Source of the DNA: Candidatus Altimarinota bacterium
Lineage (GTDB): Bacteria; Cyanobacteriota; Cyanobacteriia; Cyanobacteriales; Microcystaceae
Direction of reading: 5' to 3'
Length of the DNA stretch: 32,723 bases
NCBI GenBank assembly: GCA_012031035.1
Contig: JAAUUT010000068.1
Coordinates: 1 to 32,723 of the forward strand
A program made the translations under genes and the position numbers. The first letter of the stretch is position 1. Each line of letters starts with the position of its first letter. Positions 23,197 to 32,671 of the stretch are shown here, in pieces. The notes beneath the pieces were generated by a model that was not told where the DNA came from, ran no database searches, and saw only the letters and a list, made by a program, of their open reading frames with translations.

Positions 23197-25338
23197 TTGG
23201 TGAGTTTTCAACAATTATTTTTTAACTTTCTCAATATTCCTGGCTTTTTTACAACTAAAGCCCAGAAAAAACTATTCAGAATTTTATCTTCCATACTAGG
23301 TATTATTCTTGTTTTAAATATTCATAACCCAAGCCTTAGTTTTCTTCCAAAATCGACAGAAATTCTTTGGGACACCTACGGTATACCTCATATTTATGCT
23401 GCCAACAATCAAAACGCATTTAAAGTCTTTGGTTGGGCGCAGATGCAGAGTCACGGGAATTTACTTTTGCGTCTCTACGGTCAAGCGAGAGGACGCGCCG
23501 CCGAATATTGGGGAGAGGATTACTTAGAGTCAGATCGTTGGGTAAAAACAATGGGGATTCCAGAACGGTCAAAAATTTGGTATAAAGCTCAGAATCCTGC
23601 TTTTCGTCGCTATCTCGATGCTTTTGCGGCTGGAATCAACGCCTATGCAAAAGAACGCGCCGATTTAATTGATGACGATGTTAAGGTTGTCTTACCCGTC
23701 CAAGCAGAGGATGTTTTAGCTCACGTTCAACGAGTGCTTAATTTTACTTTTGTAGTCAATCCAGCGACAGTTAAAGGGATCGACGAAGAGCAAAGTAAAG
23801 CAGGCTCTAACGCTTGGGCGATCGCACCAACGCATTCGGCTAGCGGCAACGCCATGCTACTCGCTAACCCCCATCTTCCTTGGTCGGATCTTTTCCTGTG
23901 GTATGAAGCTCAAATAACTGCGCCAGGGATTGATGCTTATGGCGCTACTTTAGTCGGAATTCCCGTTCTCGCGATCGCCTTTAACAATAATTTAGGTTGG
24001 ACGCATACAGTCAATACTTTTGATGGTTGGGATCTCTATGACTTAAAACTAGCTGGTCAAGGATATCTATTTGATGGTAAAGTCCGTAATTTTGAGACAG
24101 ATACCATCGAAATTAAAGTAAAACAAGAAGATAGCACAACGCGATCGCAACAACTGACAATACAACGTTCTGTTCACGGCCCTTTAATCGAACAACAAAA
24201 CGGCAAAGCTTTAGCTTTAAGGGTTGTCGGTTTAGATCGCGCTGGCGTGTTAGAACAATGGTGGGATATGGCAAGAGCCAAAAATCTCAAACAGTTTGAA
24301 ACCACACTCAAACGCCTACAACTACCAATGTTTACCGTGATGTATGCCGATCGCAAAGGACACATCATGCACTTATTTAACGCTCAAGTTCCGGTTCGTT
24401 CTCAAGGAGATTTTGAAGATTGGGAAAGGATAATTCCTGGCGATACCTCTAAGACGTTGTGGACAAAAATTCATCCCTATCAAGATTTACCTCGCGTCCT
24501 CGATCCGCCTAGCGGTTGGTTGCAAAATGCCAACGATCCCCCCTGGACGACGACTTTTCCAAGTGCTATTAATCCAGATAAATATCCTCCTTACATGGCT
24601 CCTCGTTTCATGGATTTTCGGGCGCAGCATTCTGCTCGAATGCTAGCAGAAGATAAAAAAATCTCTTTTGAAGAAATGATTTCTTATAAGCATTCAACCC
24701 ACATGGAAATGGCAGATCGCCTTTTAGACGATCTCATTCCCGCTTTAGGCAAGGAAGGTAGTAAATTAGCCCTGCAAGCGGCTGAAGTTTTAGAAAAGTG
24801 GGATCGACAGGCGAATGCAGACAGTCGAGGCGCTGTATTATTTGCGTTTTGGAGCGAACAGATGGACTTTGATACAATGTTCGGCACTCCTTGGAATGAA
24901 AACTTACCCCGTACTACCCCCGATGGATTAGCCGATCCTAACCAAGCAGTCGCAACACTATTGAGAGTAGCAGCCAATTTAAATAAAGTTTATGGCGGGA
25001 TCGATGTTCCGTGGGGAGAAGTCTTTCGTCTAAAATATGGAGGTGTCGATTTACCTGCAAATGGTGGCAGTGGCAGTCTGGGAATTTTTAGGGTGGTAAA
25101 TTTTGAACCGAGTTCTAATAACCGTTTCCAGCCAGTTGCTGGCGATTCTTATGTAGCAGCTATTGAATTTTCTCAACCTATAAAAGCAATGGTACTAACG
25201 AGCTATGGTAATTCAACTCAACCTGGTTCGGAACAAGTTAGAGATCGCTTAGCGTTATTCTCGAAAAAACAATTGCGTCCAGTTTTGCGATCGCGCTCAG
25301 AAATTGAAGCTCATTTGGATGAACGCCAACGCTTCTAA
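23197..25338 (+). CDS. Penicillin acylase family N-terminal-nucleophile hydrolase
   Basis: The 713-residue protein (start TTG 23197 or GTG 23200; no ATG is usable before the domain) has an N-terminal hydrophobic segment ILSSILGIILVLNI, probably a signal or anchor. The core begins WDTYGIPHIYA, and the autoprocessing site is AG|SNAWA with S204 as the future beta-chain nucleophile. Later ANPHLPW and NNNLGWTHTVN are typical of acylases that cleave long or side-chain amides (AHL acylases, PvdQ, penicillin acylase). It probably acts in the periplasm. Next to an NRPS cluster it could remove an N-terminal acyl group during maturation or detoxify the product, but an unrelated role in lactone or amide turnover is equally possible. 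It converges with the DUF3102 gene, with one base between their stops. Confidence 0.9.
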   Translation: MVSFQQLFFNFLNIPGFFTTKAQKKLFRILSSILGIILVLNIHNPSLSFLPKSTEILWDTYGIPHIYAANNQNAFKVFGWAQMQSHGNLLLRLYGQARGRAAEYWGEDYLESDRWVKTMGIPERSKIWYKAQNPAFRRYLDAFAAGINAYAKERADLIDDDVKVVLPVQAEDVLAHVQRVLNFTFVVNPATVKGIDEEQSKAGSNAWAIAPTHSASGNAMLLANPHLPWSDLFLWYEAQITAPGIDAYGATLVGIPVLAIAFNNNLGWTHTVNTFDGWDLYDLKLAGQGYLFDGKVRNFETDTIEIKVKQEDSTTRSQQLTIQRSVHGPLIEQQNGKALALRVVGLDRAGVLEQWWDMARAKNLKQFETTLKRLQLPMFTVMYADRKGHIMHLFNAQVPVRSQGDFEDWERIIPGDTSKTLWTKIHPYQDLPRVLDPPSGWLQNANDPPWTTTFPSAINPDKYPPYMAPRFMDFRAQHSARMLAEDKKISFEEMISYKHSTHMEMADRLLDDLIPALGKEGSKLALQAAEVLEKWDRQANADSRGAVLFAFWSEQMDFDTMFGTPWNENLPRTTPDGLADPNQAVATLLRVAANLNKVYGGIDVPWGEVFRLKYGGVDLPANGGSGSLGIFRVVNFEPSSNNRFQPVAGDSYVAAIEFSQPIKAMVLTSYGNSTQPGSEQVRDRLALFSKKQLRPVLRSRSEIEAHLDERQRF

Positions 25339-25339
25339 C

Positions 25340-26359
25340 TTACGACACTTTTGGCGAATTAATTAGTTTTTCAACAGTTAAGCCAGAATGCGCGATCGCC
25401 TGACGACAAAGATCGAGATTTGCCTCTCCTGCAATGATTTTTCTTCTCAATTTGTGAGCAATTGCTAGCATTTCCGCTCTAGGCAACCAGGGAAAAACGA
25501 TAATATCTCCTAATATTGAAAACATTTCGATTAATTGCTCGAATTTCTGTGGCTCGAAATCCGATTCGGGAAAAATGATAATCCTTTTTGCTCGTTCGAC
25601 CAACCAATCGTGATCCCAATCCTCAGACGAGATCGCGATCGCTAAAGCGGATAATGGAATATACTCTATAAATTCTCTCGAAGCCGTATCGCCGCAAAAA
25701 AGTAGATGTTGCCCATCTAGTAAATGCCATCCAGATTGAATGTTGTCAAGACTCACGCCAACAGACGCAACTGAAACTCGATCGACGGAACTTACCTTAG
25801 CTTGGGACTTTTGCCCTTCAACGATCTCCTTGGGAATAATGGTTATAATTTGCTGCTTAGTCGTCTCGATAGAAACATCCTTCGATTCAGACTGTTCTAG
25901 CTGTTCGATCCCGCCAGACGCTTTTAATTTCCCTTCTTTGATAACTTGACTCAGTTTTTTATGAGTAATCGTTTCTCCTTCTTTTGCTCGTTGAAGAAAC
26001 TCTGCACGAATTTCTTGGGATGTGGACGGTGCAGCTAACAAATAAAGAGCAGAAGTAGCAATATCGATTTGTGCAAGATTTGCACGTTCGTTGAACGCCT
26101 CATAAACATTGATAAAGTTATATGCCGTTCGTCTGCTCCAATCAAACTCAGCTTTAAGCCAAGCCTCAAATTGACCATATTTTAGTTGCGATCGCACATC
26201 AGCCAGCTTTTGACCAATTTCCCAAATCGCTTGTGCTGAGTGCTGCAAGCGTTCTCTAATTTCTCTGGTTCTTTGCTCGACAATACTTCTTTGTTGTAGA
26301 TCCAGAGCCTCATAGTCAAACCTTGTTATTAATTCAGATCTATCGTTATACATATTCAT
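25340..26359 (-). CDS. DUF3102 domain protein of unknown function
   Basis: The 339-residue protein has an N-terminal half (about 15-150) typical of DUF3102: EQRTREIRERLQHSAQAIWEIG, LADVRSQLKYGQFEAWLK, and FDWSRRTAYNFINVYEAF, which looks like a helix-turn-helix-like helical segment. A charged linker follows (about 150-210), then a C-terminal domain with WHLLDGQHLLFCGDTASREFIE, reminiscent of a ParB/methyltransferase-associated module but without catalytic motifs I can identify. DUF3102 occurs in cyanobacterial and phage-related proteins. No link to the biosynthetic cluster is visible; it is on the opposite strand. A short palindromic repeat is embedded in the coding sequence at 26071-26085. 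Confidence 0.75.
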   Translation of the reverse strand: MNMYNDRSELITRFDYEALDLQQRSIVEQRTREIRERLQHSAQAIWEIGQKLADVRSQLKYGQFEAWLKAEFDWSRRTAYNFINVYEAFNERANLAQIDIATSALYLLAAPSTSQEIRAEFLQRAKEGETITHKKLSQVIKEGKLKASGGIEQLEQSESKDVSIETTKQQIITIIPKEIVEGQKSQAKVSSVDRVSVASVGVSLDNIQSGWHLLDGQHLLFCGDTASREFIEYIPLSALAIAISSEDWDHDWLVERAKRIIIFPESDFEPQKFEQLIEMFSILGDIIVFPWLPRAEMLAIAHKLRRKIIAGEANLDLCRQAIAHSGLTVEKLINSPKVS

Positions 26360-26982
26360 AACTTACTTTATTTACTCATTTTTTCTTATCTGACACGCGA
26401 TCGCCTATAGAACTTGATTTTAAATTTAAGCTAATTAGCTAGCTCAAAAAAGACGTAGAATACGGTATTGCAGCTAATATACTGCCGCAATTTATTTTTC
26501 GAGCGCTTTTTTTAGAGATTTTGACCAACTTCATCAATATAAATTAATTATATTTCTCTATTATGTTACGTACAACATACAAAAAAAACTACACGATCTT
26601 TTGTCGCGAGTCATGGGCGATCGGTCTTTGATAGCCGTTTGACATATATATAGTGCGAAGACTTTTGAAGATTTGTACATCACGAGCGCTTTTCAAAACT
26701 TTGTTGAGAAAGTTTTTTATTAATCCTGTGTATAATATTGAGAGCAAATTTTATTTCCCTTAAAAATCACATAAATGTATGCTCCTAAAGCGATACAAAA
26801 TCTAACACTATGTAAGATAAAGTGCGACCTAAGCACTTAACACTACATAAAAACAAAAAAATAATTACATAACCTCCAGAAAAAAGCCATTGTCCTAGCA
26901 CCATCGTAGTAAATACGCTACAAATCAAGATTTTTAGCTAAAAGAATTGGGCAATATTTAAGAAAAAATTTAACAAAGAAAG
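26360..26982. other. 623-base AT-rich spacer with no gene
   Basis: This region separates the divergent DUF3102 and glyoxalase-fold genes and must hold both promoters. I see a HIP1 octamer at about 26398, an AT-rich hairpin AAAACTTT-GTTGAG-AAAGTTTT (26695-26716) followed by TTAT, and no ORF with family likeness. I cannot place a convincing promoter. Confidence 0.6.
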
Positions 26983-27687
26983 ATGACTACTCAACTAATC
27001 AGCCAAGAAAATTTTTGTCTAGAAATCGATCATATTTCTATTTTTGATAGAGATAACTTGTCAAGTGTTTTCCTTCTTGAAAGTCTAGGCTTTCATTGCT
27101 CGGAACGAGTAATAGAACGCCGATCGCAAGGAACAATTTCAACAGTATTTTTTTTTGAAAACACATATCTTGAATTAGTTCATCTTGTCGATCGAAATAT
27201 CGCTAAAAATTTTGCGATCGAAAATGGTATTGATATTTTGGCGCGTACTTATTGGAAGAAAACAGGAGCGTCACCCTTTGGAATCGGCTTACGATCTAAA
27301 CCTATATTTACCCCACAAAAAAGCCATAGACATAACCTTGAAATATCTAGGTTTACTAATTTTTCTTCAGAAAATCTGGCTTTGTCAGAAGAACCTTTGT
27401 GTTTTTTTATTCCTGACAATCTGGCTCTCACAACTTGGCTCGACCCCTTAAATCTTAGTCATCGGCAATTAACTTCTCATCCTTTAGGGATAAAAAAATT
27501 AACGAATGTAAAACTTACAATTACTAGTAACAAAGAACTCACTAATATTGTTGCTTTACTAAAAGACAACCAGGTTTTTTCTATTAAACAAGGAAGCTCG
27601 CCACTACTTGAATTACAATTCGATCGCGCTGCGAGAGGAGAACTGATCGATGCCCGACCAGTGTTACCGATGATAATCAGCTATTAA
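26983..27687 (+). CDS. Glyoxalase-like (VOC superfamily) protein
   Basis: The 234-residue protein opens with a VOC-type betaalpha unit: LEIDHISIFDRD, LESLGFHCSERVIERR, then FFFENTYLELVHL, giving a possible metal-site His (DHI) and Glu (LELV). A second, more divergent half ends in SPLLELQFD. It resembles the Glyoxalase-like_3 type, whose members are mostly uncharacterised; the fold also serves antibiotic-binding resistance proteins. Close to a cluster that probably yields an aldehyde, a detoxifying or product-binding role is conceivable, but nothing in the sequence shows it. It converges with the ABC exporter gene, about 39 bases apart. Confidence 0.7.
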   Translation: MTTQLISQENFCLEIDHISIFDRDNLSSVFLLESLGFHCSERVIERRSQGTISTVFFFENTYLELVHLVDRNIAKNFAIENGIDILARTYWKKTGASPFGIGLRSKPIFTPQKSHRHNLEISRFTNFSSENLALSEEPLCFFIPDNLALTTWLDPLNLSHRQLTSHPLGIKKLTNVKLTITSNKELTNIVALLKDNQVFSIKQGSSPLLELQFDRAARGELIDARPVLPMIISY

Positions 27688-27726
27688 CAGAATCCAACCC
27701 AGGTTATCATTCTTCTTGCAACTTAA

Positions 27727-29535
27727 TTACGTTAATAAAATTAACTCCAGATTGTACCTTCCAAAGATTGGTATAAATTCCGTTTTTTCTAGCAATTGCT
27801 CGTGAGTTCCCGACTCAACAAATTTTCCGCGTTCCATCACATAAATGCGATCGGCATTACGAATGGTAGAAAGCCGATGGGCGATCGCGATGGTGGTTCG
27901 ATTTTTGGTAATTTGTGCTAAAGAACGCTGAATAGCTGCTTCTGTCTCGTTATCAACTGCTGAAGTTGCCTCATCTAAAATCAGAATCGGTGGATTTTTA
28001 ATGACAGCGCGGGCAATAGCAAGGCGTTGTCGCTGTCCTCCCGAAAGTTTCTGCCCTCGTTCTCCCACAATCGTATGATACCCTTGTGGTAATTGCACGA
28101 TAAACTCGTGGGCTTCTGCAAGTGTCGCCGCTCGCATAATTTCCGTTTCAGTTGCTTCAAACGTTCCATAAGCGATATTTTCGGCAACCGTCCCGTGAAA
28201 CAAAAAGACATCTTGGCTGACTAAACCAATGCTGCGCCGCAAATCGTATAAATCAAGCTTGCGAAGATCGATAGAGTCGAGGGTAATGCTGCCTGAATCG
28301 ACATCGTATAATCTTAGCAACAGTTTGACGAGGGTACTTTTTCCCGATCCCGTCGCACCAACGATCGCAGTGGTTTTCCCGGCCGGAATGTGCAACGATA
28401 AATTTTCTAAAACAGCATTGCGATTTGGATAAGCAAAGGTGACGCGATCGAAATTAATTTCGCCTCGAACCTCAGCAACAGGTAACGGCGTATCTCCAGT
28501 TTGAATTTTAATCGGTGTATCGAGCAAATCCATAATGCGCTTAGTAGATGCCATAGCGCGTTGATAGTCATCGAAAATACCGCCGATCTCTACCAACGAC
28601 CATAACAGTTGTTGCATCAAAATTAAGAGAACGCTGTACGATGCGATCGTCAGTCGTCCTGAAAAGACGGCAATGCCACCTAATAATAACAACACGACAT
28701 ATCCAGCCAATACCAGCAATCGAATCAACGGAATAAATGCCGCCGAGAATTGAATAGCTTTGGCGTTGCTGCGACGATAGGCATCGCTTTCGGTTTTCAG
28801 GCGATCGCGTTCGTAAGCTTCTGCTGTGAAACTTTTAATCGTGATAATGCCACTAATATTATTTTCCAGCCTAGTATTGAGAAAGCCAACTCGTTCGCGT
28901 ACGCTAGCATAACGAGGCTCTAACAAACGCTGATAGAGTAGCGATCCCCATAAAATGAATGGCATGGGTAACATTGCCGCCAAAGCAATTTCTGTCGGCA
29001 GTACCAGTAAAGCGCTAATGGTTAGAATAACGATGGCGCTGATAATGTAAATAATTTCACTGATAACGCGATTGAGAAAATGTTCGAGTTGATTGATATC
29101 GTCGCTGAGAATCGAAATCAAGCTTCCTGTGGTTTGTTCTTCAAAATAAGTCGCTTCTAACTGTTGTAAATGAGTGTAGGTATCTAAACGTAAATCGTGT
29201 TGAATATTTTGAGCGAGGTTGCGCCAAAGCGTATCGTAACGATATTGAGAAAACGACTCAAACATCCAGATAATCACCGTAATGAATGCTAACAGAAAGA
29301 ATTGATGAATTACATTCTGAATGCCAAATTGAGCCAAAATCGAATTTTGCCTTTCCAGCAGAACATCGATCGCTGTCCCCATTAAAATAGGTGGCGCAAG
29401 ATCCATGATGGTATTGGCGATCGAATAAAATGTAGCCTGCCAAATCTGCCCTCGATATCGCCGTCCATAATTTAATAATCGTATCAGGGGCATACGAGAA
29501 AGCGGCTTAGCATTTCGAGACGATCGATGGGGCAT
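27727..29535 (-). CDS. ABC exporter half-transporter, fused membrane and ATPase domains
   Basis: The 602-residue protein has a six-helix exporter domain (about 30-320) followed by an ATPase domain: Walker A GATGSGKST with K399, Q-loop in LVSQDVFLFHGT, signature LSGGQRQR, Walker B ILILDEATSA, and H-loop in IAHRLSTIR. Fused half-transporters of this MsbA/lipid-exporter type move lipids, peptides or drugs outward and act as dimers in the inner membrane. It could export the cluster product, but it is on the opposite strand and separated by two unrelated genes, so this is only a possibility. The start ATG 29535 gives MPHRSSRNAKPL, a basic leader before the first helix. Confidence 0.95.
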   Translation of the reverse strand: MPHRSSRNAKPLSRMPLIRLLNYGRRYRGQIWQATFYSIANTIMDLAPPILMGTAIDVLLERQNSILAQFGIQNVIHQFFLLAFITVIIWMFESFSQYRYDTLWRNLAQNIQHDLRLDTYTHLQQLEATYFEEQTTGSLISILSDDINQLEHFLNRVISEIIYIISAIVILTISALLVLPTEIALAAMLPMPFILWGSLLYQRLLEPRYASVRERVGFLNTRLENNISGIITIKSFTAEAYERDRLKTESDAYRRSNAKAIQFSAAFIPLIRLLVLAGYVVLLLLGGIAVFSGRLTIASYSVLLILMQQLLWSLVEIGGIFDDYQRAMASTKRIMDLLDTPIKIQTGDTPLPVAEVRGEINFDRVTFAYPNRNAVLENLSLHIPAGKTTAIVGATGSGKSTLVKLLLRLYDVDSGSITLDSIDLRKLDLYDLRRSIGLVSQDVFLFHGTVAENIAYGTFEATETEIMRAATLAEAHEFIVQLPQGYHTIVGERGQKLSGGQRQRLAIARAVIKNPPILILDEATSAVDNETEAAIQRSLAQITKNRTTIAIAHRLSTIRNADRIYVMERGKFVESGTHEQLLEKTEFIPIFGRYNLELILLT

Positions 29536-29886
29536 AAGTATAATTGAGAAAAATTTCTATTCTTCAGCTAGACTACTGAGTTTTGGACAAAAATAGGAAT
29601 TTATTTTGACGGTTAGCGGGATTTTTTTGAATGGTAGACGGATTTTTTTGAGAAAGTTGCTTCAAGCGCGATCGCACTAAGGCTCGTGGTATTTTTGCTG
29701 AGCGCGATCGCGCGCAGCAAAGCTATATTGCGGCGAGTGCAAGATTTACAAACAATAATATCCGTTTAGAGATGAATTTAATTAAACTATTTTTTATGGG
29801 TTCTCGAATCTTTGATAAATGCTTTCAACGCTTGGATTCAGCCTGAAATGTATCTTCTCTTTAAGCTATCCTACTACAGGGGGAAT
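29536..29886. other. 351-base spacer without gene, small direct repeat
   Basis: The region upstream of the ABC gene contains two imperfect direct copies of GGTTAGCGGGATTTTTTTGA (29611-29630 and 29633-29651) and two HIP1 sites (about 29669-29676 and 29704-29711). I see no coding region or RNA gene. Confidence 0.6.
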
Positions 29887-30242
29887 TTAGGCAAAAATAG
29901 CAGCTTGTAACAATTTAGGAACCTTTTTCCAAGCGAAAAAGCCTTTGCGACTCTTGATATACAATTGCAGAAATTCTAGTAACGCCGTGGGGCTTTCTTG
30001 TGGGGGAAGATTAACAAATAAATAGGTAGGCTTGTTAGAGCAAGATACAGAGACAACACAACCTTGAGAACAAGCCCAAAGGCATTCAACAGGTTTAATC
30101 TCAAGTTGGTCGGGCAAAATTTTTTGTTACATAAGTTGTTGATTTTGTCAAGCAAAATAGAACCATCACTCAGTTGATTTTCAGCTAGTTCTTCAGAGGA
30201 GCGATGACAGGATTGACAGACAAAAAGAATGTGTTTGGGCAT
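29887..30242 (-). pseudogene. DUF1636-like putative metal-binding protein, frameshifted
   Basis: Two overlapping frames on the minus strand make one protein of about 118 residues. The N-terminal frame (from ATG 30242) reads MPKHILFVCQSCHRSSEE and DGSILLDKINNLCNKK, with the paired Cys of this family. The C-terminal frame, which has only a TTG start at 30117, reads LPDQLEIKPVECLWACSQGC and then PPQESPTALLEFLQLYIKS. The junction lies in an A6T4 run (30116-30125 on the + strand); one extra A or T joins KK directly to LPDQLE. DUF1636 proteins are small, cysteine-containing and of unproven function, possibly metal-related. It is either a recent pseudogene or a homopolymer sequencing error. Confidence 0.75.
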
Positions 30243-30390
30243 AGGCTTAAGGGGAATTTACTAAGCATGTGAAAAAATTAAAGGACGCACGAAACCTCAG
30301 TCAACAGGCGAAATGCGTAGTTTACTTCTCTGTAAGAGTAGAACCCAGATATCCATTACGAATAAGAGCGCAGCGACTTGACTTAACTCT

Positions 30391-30428
30391 CCAAAAAACA
30401 AAAACCAAGGATTTACATAAATCCCTGG
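30391..30428 (-). terminator. Intrinsic terminator of rplY
   Basis: On the minus strand, CCAGGGATTTA and TAAATCCTTGG pair over about 10-11 bases with one G-U pair and a tight loop, followed directly by TTTTTGTTTTTT. It begins 25 bases after the rplY stop and marks the transcript end before the DUF1636 gene. Confidence 0.85.
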
Positions 30429-30452
30429 CTTAAATAAACAATAACAAAAATT

Positions 30453-31043
30453 TTAGGCTTCTTCTGTTTCTGTTTTGTCTTCGGTTGCAACTGTTGGAGC
30501 CACAATAGACAGAACTGAAGTTTCAGCCGCGTCTACAATGGTAACGCCTTCTGGAACGACTAAATCTTTGACTTGCAAACTGGTTCCGATATCCATGTCA
30601 GAAACGTTAATATCAATTGACTCTGGAATGCGGTCTGGGGCACATTGTACCGTCAGTTCGGTAAGCATTTGTTCTAAAACCCCTCCGAGTTTGACTCCAG
30701 GCGCTTGTCCGATGAGATTAAGCGGTACTGATACCTCAACGCTAGCGTGAGAAGCAACCGAGAAAAAGCTTAGATGATAAAGCGTTTTTTTCCAAGGATG
30801 CGCCTGTACCTCTTTAATCAAGACTTTGCCATTCCAAGAAATGTCAGGAACTTTGAGATCGACAAGCGTATTGTTAACTGAGGCTTGTCTGAGCAAGAAA
30901 TATGCGTCTTTTTCGTCCAAAGTCAGAGATACGGATTCTGTGCCTTTGTGTCCGTACAAGGCAGCAGGGATCAATCCTTGACGGCGCAAGGCATTGGGCT
31001 TACTTCCTTCGGGTCTTTTTTTGCATTCAAGTGTAAGTTGCAT
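30453..31043 (-). CDS. rplY: 50S ribosomal protein L25/Ctc
   Basis: The 196-residue protein is the long Ctc form of L25. The N-terminal part (1-95) is the 5S rRNA-binding domain (RRQGLIPAALYGHKGTE, VLIKEVQAHPWKKTLYHL), and the C-terminal TL5 domain (VPLNLIGQAPGVKLGGVLEQ, PESIDINVSDMDIG) ends in an acidic tail. It is a housekeeping ribosomal component, downstream of purA on the same strand with a 125-base spacer, and is followed by a clear terminator. Start ATG 31043 gives the standard MQLTLECKKR opening. Confidence 0.95.
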   Translation of the reverse strand: MQLTLECKKRPEGSKPNALRRQGLIPAALYGHKGTESVSLTLDEKDAYFLLRQASVNNTLVDLKVPDISWNGKVLIKEVQAHPWKKTLYHLSFFSVASHASVEVSVPLNLIGQAPGVKLGGVLEQMLTELTVQCAPDRIPESIDINVSDMDIGTSLQVKDLVVPEGVTIVDAAETSVLSIVAPTVATEDKTETEEA

Positions 31044-31168
31044 AGGATTTCAATCGATAGTAATTAATTGTTGTTGGATCGAGGGCGATCGCTTTTCTGG
31101 GCAGCAGCAAAACCAATCTCAGTTTAAGTAAATGCCATGTGTCCCTACGGATAGCTGATTAAGCTCCC

Positions 31169-32527
31169 CTACTCGCTGGTAACAGGTAACTTATCGCCCA
31201 GTAATGGCGTACCATTGGCATCAAGTAATGCTCGTTTAGGCCCGTGGATGGGATCTTCTACTATAATCGTTTGGTCGCGGCTTGCGCCAAGAGACACGAT
31301 CGCAATGGGAACTTTCATCAATTCAGCGAGAAACTTGAGATAGTCTAACGCTTGTTTGGGCAAGTCATCCAAAGATCGACAGTGAGTTGTCGGCTGTTTC
31401 CAACCCGGCATCGTTTTATAGATTGGCTTGCAACGAGCAAACTGACTGGCATTGCTAGGAAGATGATCGCAAGTCGTACCATCTAATTCGTAAGCAACGC
31501 AAACTTTGATCTCGTCTACGGAATCGAGAACGTCTAACTTGGTAATCGCCAGACAATCTAACCCGTTAATCCGCACGGCATAACGACCGATGACTGCATC
31601 GAACCAACCACAGCGACGGCGGCGACCCGTTGTCGTCCCGAATTCTGCCCCAATATCGCACAATAATTGACCGATTTCATCATCGAGTTCGCTGGGAAAA
31701 GGGCCTTCCCCTACGCGAGTTGTATAGGCTTTAGCCACGCCGATTACTCGATCTATCGCCGTCGGGCCGATTCCTGCCCCCACGCAAGCACCGCCTGCGA
31801 TGGGACTTGAAGAGGTAACATAAGGGTAGGTTCCATGGTCTAGGTCTAGCAACGTTCCCTGTGCCCCTTCAAATAATATATTTTTTCGTTTCTCGATCGC
31901 CTCATAGATTTTTAGCGAACTATCGACGACATAGGATCTCAGCCGTTTGGCATAGCCTAAATATTCTTGAATGACGGCTTCGGGTTCTAGGGGCGATAAA
32001 TTATACAGCTTTTCTAATATGACGTTTTTATAATTAATCGTCCACTCTAGTTTTTGGCGCAGGTCGCTTTCATCCATTAAGTCGATGACTCGAATTCCCG
32101 TGCGTTCCGACTTATCTGCATAGGTTGGGCCGATACCTCTTCCGGTAGTCCCAATTTTGCGATCGCCCCTGCGCTCTTCTGAAGCGCGATCGATAATTCG
32201 ATGATAGGGCATCGTCACATGGGCGGTTTGCGCAATCATCAAGTTTTTGGTTGAAACTCCCAATGCTTCTAGCTGGTCGATTTCTTCTAAAACCACTTGC
32301 GGATCGATAACCGTTCCAGAGCCGATAATACACTCGGTATCGGAATACAATATGCCAGACGGGATTAGGTGTAATTTAAAGATCTGTCCTTGAACGACGA
32401 TAGTATGTCCCGCGTTAACTCCGCCTTGAGAACGCACGACGACATCTGCCGACCGACTCAACAAGTCCGTTATTTTACCTTTTCCTTCGTCGCCCCATTG
32501 GGCACCTATTACAATAACGTTAGCCAA
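31169..32527 (-). CDS. purA: Adenylosuccinate synthase
   Basis: PurA joins IMP and aspartate with GTP hydrolysis in AMP synthesis. The N-terminus MANVIVIGAQWGDEGKGK holds the nucleotide loop and catalytic D13, with H41 in NAGHT. Further signatures are GTTGRGIGPTYADK, FEGAQGTLLDLDHGTYP and TTTGRRRRCGWFDAV. At 452 residues the length is normal. The initiation codon is TTG (32525-32527): this is the only start that fits the canonical N-terminus, and no Shine-Dalgarno precedes it. It lies upstream of rplY, and the pair may share transcripts. It marks the return to conserved chromosomal backbone. Confidence 0.97.
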   Translation of the reverse strand: MANVIVIGAQWGDEGKGKITDLLSRSADVVVRSQGGVNAGHTIVVQGQIFKLHLIPSGILYSDTECIIGSGTVIDPQVVLEEIDQLEALGVSTKNLMIAQTAHVTMPYHRIIDRASEERRGDRKIGTTGRGIGPTYADKSERTGIRVIDLMDESDLRQKLEWTINYKNVILEKLYNLSPLEPEAVIQEYLGYAKRLRSYVVDSSLKIYEAIEKRKNILFEGAQGTLLDLDHGTYPYVTSSSPIAGGACVGAGIGPTAIDRVIGVAKAYTTRVGEGPFPSELDDEIGQLLCDIGAEFGTTTGRRRRCGWFDAVIGRYAVRINGLDCLAITKLDVLDSVDEIKVCVAYELDGTTCDHLPSNASQFARCKPIYKTMPGWKQPTTHCRSLDDLPKQALDYLKFLAELMKVPIAIVSLGASRDQTIIVEDPIHGPKRALLDANGTPLLGDKLPVTSE

Positions 32528-32671
32528 GAGTTTATTAAATCGATTTAACGTTTATTAAATGGATTTTGTCTTGCTTTGCCAGAGCGAGAGCCTATCCACA
32601 CAAACGACAATTATCTCTATTTATGGGTATCAGTGTCAACCTTTTCGCGATCGCTCATTAGTCACAAGCCG

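Noticed and set aside
26695..26716. AT-rich hairpin as terminator
   Set aside because: The stem is almost all A/T and no gene ends nearby on either strand; kept only as a note in the spacer entry.
30243..30390. Riboswitch upstream of the DUF1636 gene
   Set aside because: No conserved cobalamin or other riboswitch core could be recognised.
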